Assembly: GCA_000432575.1 (NCBI GenBank)
Contig: HF996830.1
Span: 1-6,477, forward strand
Direction: 5' to 3'
DNA: 6,477 nucleotides
DNA from: Clostridium sp. CAG:762
Lineage (GTDB): Bacteria; Bacillota_I; Bacilli_A; RF39; UBA660
The first letter of the stretch is position 1; the number at the start of each line of letters is the position of its first letter. Both the position numbers and the translations under genes were made by a program. Positions 1 through 4,936 of this stretch are shown here, one piece after another. The notes beneath the pieces are model-generated. The model searched no databases, was not told the origin of the DNA, and saw nothing but the letters and a program-made list of their open reading frames with translations.

Positions 1-2
1 AA

Positions 3-866
3 AATGGAACAAGTACTACTGGAACAGTAACATGCACATATGCATCAAACGGAGCAGAAAGTTGTCAAAATAAAGCAAATGGTAATTGGTATACTCATCC
101 AGCATTTACTATGATAAATTCGCAAGGAAATAAAACAGAATTAAAAGGAATATGGGTAGGCAAGTTTGAAACAACGGGGAGTACTACGTCTCCAACAATA
201 AAACCTGGAGTAAAATCTATAGGAGGTACTGCATTCTCGGCAATGTATAATGCAGTTGCACTTTTTGAAACCGAGTCATATTTAACAGAAATAGGTGTAC
301 AAAATACAGATTCTCATATGATGAAAAATATCGAATGGGGGTCAGTTGCCTATTTAAAACAAAGCAATTATGGATTAGGAATAACAGATATGGGAATTAA
401 TAATAATAGTAATCGTATAACAGGATGTGGAGCTATTACAGGAAGTAGTACATCAACAACATGTAATGCTTATAATACTGCAACAGGAATGTTAGTATCA
501 ACGACAGGAAATATCACAGGAGTATATGATATGTCAGGCGGAGGCTGGGACTATGTCATGGGAAACTATAATAAACAAGCAGGAAGTTCTGGATTAACGA
601 TATCAAGTATTCCCATAGAACATATAGATATATATTCAGGAACAAACGTAAGCTATAGCCATTTAGGAGATGCAGTAGGAGAAACAGCAGGCTGGTATAG
701 TGATGGTGCGGACTTTGTAGATTATTATAATCCATGGTTTGTCCGTGGTGATCACTATAGTGATGCTTCTAGTGCTGGTATATTCAGTTATAGAAATTCT
801 GATGCTAGTGGTACGAGTGTTAGTATCTACTATGCATTCCGTACAGTTCTATCTATAACAGAATAA
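3..866 (+). CDS. Partial surface/phage/pilin-type protein with C-terminal FGE-sulfatase/C-type-lectin-like domain (5' end missing)
   Basis: The frame is open from position 3 to a TAA at 864-866, giving 287 residues with no start, so the N-terminus lies outside the window. An internal ATG at 111 has no ribosome site and is not a credible start. Visible motifs are THPAFT just before that Met, GIWVGKFETTG soon after, HMMKNIEWGSVAYL in the middle, YDMSGGGWDYVMGNY (about 175-189), PWFVRG (244-249) and AFR (278-280). The second half follows the order seen in formylglycine-generating-enzyme/C-type-lectin folds (GNVWEW-like, RGG-like, G/AFR-like). From memory, homologues in gut Bacilli are annotated as type II secretion/prepilin-like or phage proteins, often with RGG where this one has RGD. 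Two cysteine pairs (CTYASNGAESC and CGAITGSSTSTTC) suggest an extracytoplasmic location. Ligand binding or display at the surface is inferred; no catalytic role is supported. The last ~35 codons are compositionally distinct (see the separate entry). Confidence 0.75.
   Translation, partial: NGTSTTGTVTCTYASNGAESCQNKANGNWYTHPAFTMINSQGNKTELKGIWVGKFETTGSTTSPTIKPGVKSIGGTAFSAMYNAVALFETESYLTEIGVQNTDSHMMKNIEWGSVAYLKQSNYGLGITDMGINNNSNRITGCGAITGSSTSTTCNAYNTATGMLVSTTGNITGVYDMSGGGWDYVMGNYNKQAGSSGLTISSIPIEHIDIYSGTNVSYSHLGDAVGETAGWYSDGADFVDYYNPWFVRGDHYSDASSAGIFSYRNSDASGTSVSIYYAFRTVLSITE
738..842 (+). other. Candidate hypervariable (DGR variable-repeat-like) segment of the C-terminal lectin-like domain
   Basis: Of the 35 codons here, 31 end in T or C; the exceptions are ATA, AGA, ACG and GCA. 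In a comparison block of 35 codons at 111-215 of the same gene only 8 do, A-ending codons dominating. Residues are mainly D, H, Y, S, A, G and N, framed by PWFVRG upstream and AFRTVL downstream. DGRs mutate adenines copied from AAY codons of a template, giving NNY codons in lectin-fold targets, so the pattern fits. It could also be a segment recombined from a source with different codon habits. No template repeat or reverse transcriptase is in the window. Confidence 0.4.
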
Positions 867-926
867 ATCTTTAAAACTACAACTCAATAGCAAATAAATA
901 ATAAAAATTAGTTTTATGTATATAAA

Positions 927-970
927 AGTATGTTATTTTACACCTAAATAGTAAAATAGCACACTTTTTT
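927..970 (+). terminator. Strong rho-independent terminator
   Basis: A 15-position stem (927-941 with 951-965) contains one A-C mismatch and one G-T wobble. It encloses a 9-nt loop and runs into six T residues (965-970). It lies ~60 bp after the stop of the lectin-like gene and ends transcription before the next operon. A-residues at 924-927 facing the T-tract could let it work on the other strand too, but no minus-strand gene needs it. Confidence 0.9.
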
Positions 971-971
971 C

Positions 972-1000
972 TTTAAAACCATATATTATTAATGTATAAT
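972..1000 (+). promoter_or_regulatory. Sigma-A-type promoter for the hydrolase-ddl-ruvA operon
   Basis: A -35 box TTTAAA (972-977, 4/6 to consensus) and a perfect -10 TATAAT (995-1000) are separated by 17 bp. The -35 starts one base after the T-tract of the upstream terminator. Predicted transcription start is near 1007, at or just before the Shine-Dalgarno sequence, so the leader would be very short. Confidence 0.75.
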
Positions 1001-1006
1001 ATTATT

Positions 1007-1012
1007 AGGTGG
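1007..1012 (+). promoter_or_regulatory. Ribosome binding site deciding the hydrolase start
   Basis: AGGTGG lies 5 nt before GTG at 1018. This favours 1018 over an in-frame GTG at 1009, which overlaps the Shine-Dalgarno itself and has nothing suitable upstream. Confidence 0.75.
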
Positions 1013-1017
1013 TAGAA

Positions 1018-1770
1018 GTGAACATAGATAATATATATATAAATTATTACCAATATGGTAAAAAGAGAGGAACTGATTTAGTTTTATTACATGGCTGGGG
1101 TCAAAATATGCAAATGATGATGCCTATTTCTAATTCATTTACTAATATGTTTAGAATTACAGTAGTAGATTTACCAGGTTTCGGGGGGAGTGCTGAACCA
1201 AAAAAAGCATTAACTATTGAAGATTATGCTGATATTTTAAATAAACTATTTATTAAACTTAGAATTAAAGACCCTATTTTAATAGGTCATTCTTTTGGAG
1301 GTAGGGTATCTATTGTATATGCTGGAAAATATAAGATAAAAAAATTAATTTTATTATCTTCTCCTTTTAAGAATACAAATAAAGGTAATGATTTTAAAAC
1401 TAAAGTACTTAAATTTTTGAAAAAAATTCCTATTATTAATAAATTAGAACCGTGGGCTAAAAATAGATTTGGTAGTTCTGACTATAGAAATGCTTCCCCT
1501 ATAATGAAAGAAGTTTTAGTGAATGCTGTTAATAATGATTTAACTGATTATGCTAAAAAGATAAGCGTTCCAACACTTCTTATATGGGGTGAATGTGATA
1601 CGGCAGTTTCAACGGAAGAAGCAAAAGAATTAAACGGTTTAATTAAAGATTCTGGACTAATAATATATCCTGGTAAAAGCCACTACGCATATTTAGAGGA
1701 CTTAAATAAAACAATTAGCATCTTGGATAATTTCTTATCAAATGAAAGGAGTAATGATAATGAAGATTAA
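1018..1770 (+). CDS. Alpha/beta hydrolase
   Basis: A 250-residue cytoplasmic protein with no signal peptide, of usual length for a single-domain alpha/beta-hydrolase fold enzyme. The oxyanion-hole motif is LLHGWGQ (23-29). The nucleophile elbow is GHSFGG, with Ser92 as probable nucleophile. DLPGFGGS (51-58) is typical of the family. WGECD supplies acid Asp194 and KSHY supplies His222, so the triad Ser-Asp-His is intact. A variable cap region lies around 116-180. The substrate cannot be read from the sequence; esterase or lipase-like activity on a small ester or amide is the general expectation. It is the first gene of an operon and its 3' end overlaps the ddl start by 11 bp, so translation is probably coupled. 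A link to cell-wall metabolism is suggested only by that neighbourhood. The start is GTG 1018, chosen on the ribosome site. Confidence 0.9.
   Translation: MNIDNIYINYYQYGKKRGTDLVLLHGWGQNMQMMMPISNSFTNMFRITVVDLPGFGGSAEPKKALTIEDYADILNKLFIKLRIKDPILIGHSFGGRVSIVYAGKYKIKKLILLSSPFKNTNKGNDFKTKVLKFLKKIPIINKLEPWAKNRFGSSDYRNASPIMKEVLVNAVNNDLTDYAKKISVPTLLIWGECDTAVSTEEAKELNGLIKDSGLIIYPGKSHYAYLEDLNKTISILDNFLSNERSNDNED
1745..1751 (+). promoter_or_regulatory. Ribosome binding site deciding the ddl start
   Basis: AAAGGAG lies inside the hydrolase 3' end, 8 nt before ATG 1760. In-frame ATGs at 1742 and 1754 are upstream of it or only 2 nt away, so 1760 is the best start. It also aligns the N-terminus with known ligases. 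Confidence 0.8.
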
Positions 1771-2926
1771 AGTAGGCGTTATATACGGGGGAAAAAGTGT
1801 TGAACATGAAATAAGTGTTATATCCGCAGTTCAAGCTATGAATTTTATGGATGAAGAAAAATATGATATAGTACCCATTTATATAACAAAAAATTTAGAA
1901 ATGTATACTGGAGGTATGCTTAAAGATATCGACTCATATCGTGATTTATCTTTAATAAAGAAATATGCTAAAAAAATAAACTTAGTAAATAAAAAAGGAC
2001 GATTTGTTTTACAAAAAACATCTTGGTTTAAAAGGGAAATAAACGAAATTGATATAGCATTACCTATTGTTCATGGTCAAGGTACTGAAGATGGAACAAT
2101 ACAAGGATATTTAGAATTACTTGGTATTCCTTATGTTGGAAGTAATGTAGTGTCTTCTGCAGTTGGGCAAGATAAAGTGTTTATGAAACAAATATTTGAA
2201 GCAAATAATATAGCCACGAAGAAATATATTTGGTTTTTTGATACCGAATATGAACATGATAAGAATAATGTTGTAAAAAGAATTAATAAATTAGAATATC
2301 CAATAATAATTAAACCCGCTACACTCGGTAGTAGTATAGGAATAAGTATCGTAAGAAACGAAGATGAATTAGATGATAAATTGAACGAAGCATTTAAATA
2401 TACTACTAAGGTTTTAGTAGAAGAAGTAGTTACTAATTTAACTGAGGTAAATGTTTCGGTATTGGGTAATTATGATCATATGCAAACATCAGTAATTGAA
2501 GAAGTAATAAAAGGAGACGATATTTTATCTTATAAAGATAAATATATTGGTAATGCTAAAGGCTCTACTAAAGGCATGGTTACAACAAGAAGAATAATAC
2601 CTGCAAGAATAGATAAAAAACTAGAAGAAGAAGTGTTAGAACTAGCTAAAAAAGTATTCTTAGTTTTAAATAATCGCGGTATTGTTAGAATTGACTTTTT
2701 AATAGATAATAAAAAGAAAAAAGTTTATGTAAATGAAATAAATACTATACCTGGAAGTTTATCATATTATCTATGGCCTAACATCCCTTATACAGAACTA
2801 TTAGATATCTTAATAAACGATGCAATAAAATCATACAAAAAACAAATGAAATTAACCCATTCCTTTGATACCAATATTTTATCTAACATGGGCACTAAAG
2901 GGTTAAAAGGTGGTATTAAAAAATAA
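1760..2926 (+). CDS. ddl: D-alanine--D-alanine ligase
   Basis: An ATP-grasp enzyme joining two D-alanines into the dipeptide that MurF adds to the peptidoglycan precursor; cytoplasmic. The 388-residue product is slightly longer than the usual ~350-370. The N-terminal signature GGKSVEHEIS has Glu15 at the same position as the catalytic Glu15 of E. coli DdlB. HGQGTEDGTIQG (105-116) is the family signature. KPATLGSSIG (185-194) carries the nucleotide-binding lysine and the serine loop. EEVVTNLTEVNVSV is the ATP-binding strand. RIDF (Asp312) and NEINTIPG (Glu326, Asn328) provide the Mg ligands. SYKDKY (257-262) places a tyrosine in the omega-loop region, as in D-Ala-D-Ala rather than VanA-type D-lactate ligases; that specificity call is inference. 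A ~25-residue basic tail follows the fold. It overlaps the hydrolase by 11 bp and shares TAATG with ruvA. Confidence 0.97.
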   Translation: MKIKVGVIYGGKSVEHEISVISAVQAMNFMDEEKYDIVPIYITKNLEMYTGGMLKDIDSYRDLSLIKKYAKKINLVNKKGRFVLQKTSWFKREINEIDIALPIVHGQGTEDGTIQGYLELLGIPYVGSNVVSSAVGQDKVFMKQIFEANNIATKKYIWFFDTEYEHDKNNVVKRINKLEYPIIIKPATLGSSIGISIVRNEDELDDKLNEAFKYTTKVLVEEVVTNLTEVNVSVLGNYDHMQTSVIEEVIKGDDILSYKDKYIGNAKGSTKGMVTTRRIIPARIDKKLEEEVLELAKKVFLVLNNRGIVRIDFLIDNKKKKVYVNEINTIPGSLSYYLWPNIPYTELLDILINDAIKSYKKQMKLTHSFDTNILSNMGTKGLKGGIKK

Positions 2927-3474
2927 TGTATAGCTATATAATAGGAACAGTAACAAAAATCGAAGCTAGTTATATCATATTAGAAAATAATAAAATTGGA
3001 TATTTAATATATGTACCTAATCCATATTCATTCACCTTAAATAATGAATATAAAGTATATGTTTATACCCAAATAAAAGAAGATGAACATTTACTTTATG
3101 GTTTTAAAGAATCAAGCGAAAAAGAATTGTTCTTAAAACTAATTGGAGTAAAAGGATTAGGTCCTAAAATGGCAATACCCATGCTTGCTACGGGAAGCGA
3201 GACTGGGATAATGGATGCAATAGAAAGAGAAAATATCTTATATTTGAAGAAATTTCCTAAAATAGGAGACAAAGTTGCAAGACAAATAATTCTTGATTTA
3301 AAGGGGAAGCTAGTAAAAAAAGAAGATGTAGTTAATACAAATAACGAACTAGTCGAAGTATTAACGAGTTTGGGATATAAAAACAATGATATTAAAAAAA
3401 TATTACCAAGTATTGATAGCACAAAAGAAATTGAAGAACAAATTAAAGATGCATTAAAATTAATGCTAAAATAG
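2926..3474 (+). CDS. ruvA: Holliday junction branch migration protein RuvA
   Basis: The DNA-binding subunit that holds the four-way junction while the RuvB motor drives branch migration, with RuvC as resolvase. At 182 residues it is a little shorter than the usual ~200. The N-terminal OB-fold starts MYSYIIGTV and ends with KEDEHLLYGF. Glu52 and Asp53 match the acidic pin that separates strands. Helix-hairpin-helix 1 is LIGVKGLGPKMA (72-83) and the second is FPKIGDKVARQIILDLKGK (110-128). After a short linker the C-terminal RuvB-binding domain runs about 138-182 (ELVEVLTSLGY and following). The start overlaps the ddl stop by one base (TAATG), with AAGGTGG 12 nt upstream, so translational coupling is likely. 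ruvB, often next to ruvA, does not follow; the next gene has its own promoter. No convincing terminator was found after the TAG stop. Confidence 0.96.
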   Translation: MYSYIIGTVTKIEASYIILENNKIGYLIYVPNPYSFTLNNEYKVYVYTQIKEDEHLLYGFKESSEKELFLKLIGVKGLGPKMAIPMLATGSETGIMDAIERENILYLKKFPKIGDKVARQIILDLKGKLVKKEDVVNTNNELVEVLTSLGYKNNDIKKILPSIDSTKEIEEQIKDALKLMLK

Positions 3475-3505
3475 TGGTTCTTTTTATAAAAATAGTAAAT
3501 TTTTC

Positions 3506-3534
3506 TTGAAAAAAATGGTTTTTAATAGTAGAAT
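3506..3534 (+). promoter_or_regulatory. Sigma-A-type promoter for the thioredoxin-like gene
   Basis: TTGAAA (3506-3511) and TAGAAT (3529-3534), each 5/6 to consensus, are separated by 17 bp. They lie in the 80 bp gap after ruvA, just upstream of the ribosome site AGGAGG (3542-3547). Confidence 0.75.
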
Positions 3535-3554
3535 AATACCTAGGAGGAATAATT

Positions 3555-4040
3555 ATGAAAAAACAAGATTATATATTAGTTGGAATAGTTGCTTTATTTT
3601 TGATAGGGAGTTTCTTTTTAACTGGTAAAAAAGATGATAAAAAAGATACTGCAAGATGGACTGAAACATATTCTAAAACAGAACTAGCAAAAGGAAAACT
3701 AAATACTATGGATTATGATTATTTTGAGGCACTTACTAATGTTTCAAAGGAAAATACTATAGTTTATTTAGGTTCTGCAAGATGTGGTTGGTGTGGCAAA
3801 TTTAAACCTATTTTAGAAGAAATTATCAGTGAAAATAATTTAGAAGTTGTTTATATTGATTTATCTACTGTAAGTAATGAAGAATACAATAAAATTACAA
3901 AAACAGTCGGTAGAGATAATTTTAGTGGGACACCAACAACTTTGATTATGAATGGCAATAAAGTAATTGATGCACTAAAAGGTTATAGTGAAAAAGAAGA
4001 AACAGTTGAATTCTTTAAAACTAATGGTTTTATAAAGTAG
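3555..4040 (+). CDS. Membrane-anchored thioredoxin-like protein (CGWC)
   Basis: A 161-residue protein with a hydrophobic segment at about 6-23 (preceded by MKKQD and followed by a Lys/Asp-rich stretch, with no lipobox). It reads as an uncleaved N-terminal anchor with the C-terminal domain outside the membrane. The thioredoxin fold carries the active site CGWC (Cys77, Cys80) and the cis-proline loop GTPT (Pro127). CGWC rather than CGPC fits disulfide reductases or isomerases of the envelope more than cytoplasmic thioredoxin. The layout also resembles the short thioredoxin-like 'bacteriocin transport accessory' family (PedC/BrcD type), but no bacteriocin genes are visible, so that role is not claimed. 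The start has a strong AGGAGG seven bases upstream and its own promoter. The PH-domain-like gene follows after 7 bp, probably in the same transcript. The redox partner is unknown. Confidence 0.85.
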   Translation: MKKQDYILVGIVALFLIGSFFLTGKKDDKKDTARWTETYSKTELAKGKLNTMDYDYFEALTNVSKENTIVYLGSARCGWCGKFKPILEEIISENNLEVVYIDLSTVSNEEYNKITKTVGRDNFSGTPTTLIMNGNKVIDALKGYSEKEETVEFFKTNGFIK

Positions 4041-4047
4041 GTAACAT

Positions 4048-4494
4048 ATGCAAAATAAAACTTATCAATACATGAAGGAATTTAAACATAAATATCCTAC
4101 TACCATAGCGTGGAGATTAAAAAAGCATGCTAAGGTAATTGAGAAACATCTTAATGATGGTGAAGTAGTAACATATGCTTTTCCAGCTCAAAAAAATGAT
4201 AATCCTTTAGATATAGTCACTACTTATGCAGTAGTACTTACTAATAAAAGATTATTGCTCGCTACTAAAAGGTTGATGTGGGGATATTTTTTCACTTCAA
4301 TAACACCGGATATGTTTAATGACCTTAAAGTAGAAACTAGATTATTATGGGGGAGAGTATATATAGATACGATTAAAGAGTATGTAACTTTATCTAATAT
4401 TAGCAAAAAAGCTCTACCTGAAATAGAAACCAAAATAACTGACTTCATGATCAGGGAAAAAAGACGAATGGCTATACGTCAAAAAGTCGATTAA
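4048..4494 (+). CDS. Small bacterial PH-domain-like protein (YokE-like)
   Basis: A 148-residue protein without signal peptide or clear membrane helix. The N-terminal ~35 residues are basic and probably helical. The rest resembles bacterial pleckstrin-homology-like domains of the YokE type: a strand with GEVVTYAFPAQ (about 38-48), then YAVVLTNKRLLLATKR (about 60-75), where the T-N/D-K/E-R-L hairpin is characteristic, then short strands to a C-terminal helix (about 122-145). Bacterial PH-like domains often act as protein or membrane-surface adaptors, but no ligand can be named. It follows the thioredoxin-like gene by 7 bp with only a weak AGG ribosome site in that gene's end, so it is likely co-transcribed and partly coupled. 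A terminator starts 4 bp after the stop. Family assignment rests on pattern recognition of the strand signature. Confidence 0.7.
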   Translation: MQNKTYQYMKEFKHKYPTTIAWRLKKHAKVIEKHLNDGEVVTYAFPAQKNDNPLDIVTTYAVVLTNKRLLLATKRLMWGYFFTSITPDMFNDLKVETRLLWGRVYIDTIKEYVTLSNISKKALPEIETKITDFMIREKRRMAIRQKVD

Positions 4495-4497
4495 ATT

Positions 4498-4525
4498 AAG
4501 AGAACTTATTACAAGTTTCTTTTTT
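4498..4525 (+). terminator. Rho-independent terminator after the PH-domain gene
   Basis: A stem of about 8-9 bp (4499-4507 with 4513-4522, one bulged T and a wobble pair) has a 5-nt loop (ATTAC) and runs into a T-rich tract ending at 4525. It is AT-rich and therefore modest in strength, but well placed 4 bp after the stop. Confidence 0.7.
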
Positions 4526-4544
4526 CTATAAGCTGTGTTAAACT

Positions 4545-4808
4545 TTATGACTGATTGGTATATTCAGCATATGCAATATTCAAATCAATAGGCATTTCCA
4601 TAGAAAATATTTCATTTAAATTAATATAATTATTATCTATTATTATATTGGAATAAGATTCAGTCCTTAACTTATTTAAATTGAATCTTTTTTTCATGAT
4701 GAATATATATGTAAACCAATTTAGATATTCTTGTAAATGTTTTGTTGATTCACCTCTAAATCTACTTAACCAAACCTCTAATTGAAAATTAACTCTTTTA
4801 AAGCACAT
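4545..4808 (-). pseudogene. C-terminal remnant of an IS1595-like transposase
   Basis: The minus strand is open for 87 codons from an ATG at 4808 to a TAA at 4545-4547. VNFQLEVWLSRFRG followed by ESTKHLQEYLNWF matches the C-terminal signature I know from one group of IS1595/ISXO2-like transposases (VN..HS.L..W..RF.GVSTKYL..YL.WF). The expected HS pair is missing, as if 2-3 residues were deleted, and Val of GVSTK is Glu. A stop sits directly before the ATG and no catalytic DDE-type region is found upstream. An adjacent minus-strand frame stays open over roughly 4782-4859 without recognisable content. It is therefore a dead fragment, the only clear mobile-element trace in the 427 bp gap between 4494 and 4922. 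Terminal inverted repeats were not identified. A free-standing small protein is possible but less likely. Confidence 0.55.
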
Positions 4809-4833
4809 TTAAAATGTTCTAATGAAAAGAGTA

Positions 4834-4851
4834 TGGATAAATTATTATCCA
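4834..4851. repeat. Short perfect inverted repeat
   Basis: TGGATAA, loop ATTA, then TTATCCA: a perfect 7-bp hairpin ~70 bp upstream of the extended -10 of the AAA+ gene. It has no T-tract in either direction, so it is not a terminator. A regulator site is possible, but an A/T-rich region produces such repeats by chance. Confidence 0.3.
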
Positions 4852-4906
4852 ATTTAGATAAAAAAATATAAAATTCGCAAAAATAATAAGAAAAAAAGAA
4901 TTTATA

Positions 4907-4915
4907 TGGTAAAAT
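4907..4915 (+). promoter_or_regulatory. Extended -10 promoter for the AAA+ fusion gene
   Basis: TGGTAAAAT (extended TG motif plus TAAAAT, 5/6 to consensus) is followed by a predicted start near 4921. The position 17 bp upstream (TAAGAA) is a poor -35, so the extended -10 probably carries it. The leader would be short, as for the hydrolase operon. Confidence 0.55.
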
Positions 4916-4923
4916 ATAGTTGT

Positions 4924-4929
4924 GGTGAT
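4924..4929 (+). promoter_or_regulatory. Ribosome binding site deciding the AAA+ gene start
   Basis: GGTGAT lies 7 nt before ATG 4937. In-frame GTG 4922 and ATG 4928 overlap this element and have no site of their own, so 4937 is preferred. Confidence 0.65.
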
Positions 4930-4936
4930 GATAAAA

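Noticed and set aside
1742..1759. Upstream ATG starts for ddl at 1742 and 1754
   Set aside because: The AAAGGAG site fits only ATG 1760, and the ligase family N-terminus begins there.
1760..2926. VanA-type D-Ala-D-lactate ligase (resistance gene)
   Set aside because: The omega-loop region carries a tyrosine-containing SYKDKY as in ordinary Ddl, and the context is a housekeeping operon with no vanH/vanX-like genes.
3096..3422. Antisense open frame of 108 codons within ruvA
   Set aside because: It is the complement of a clear ruvA coding region, has no ribosome site or recognisable motif, and arises from AT-rich codon usage.
3481..3492. TTTTTATAAAAA palindrome after ruvA as a terminator
   Set aside because: The stem is only A-T pairs with no GC core, and no T-tract directly follows; not stable enough to call.
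4224..4448. Antisense open frame of 74 codons in the PH-domain gene
   Set aside because: Shadow of a better-supported + strand gene, with no start signal or family features.
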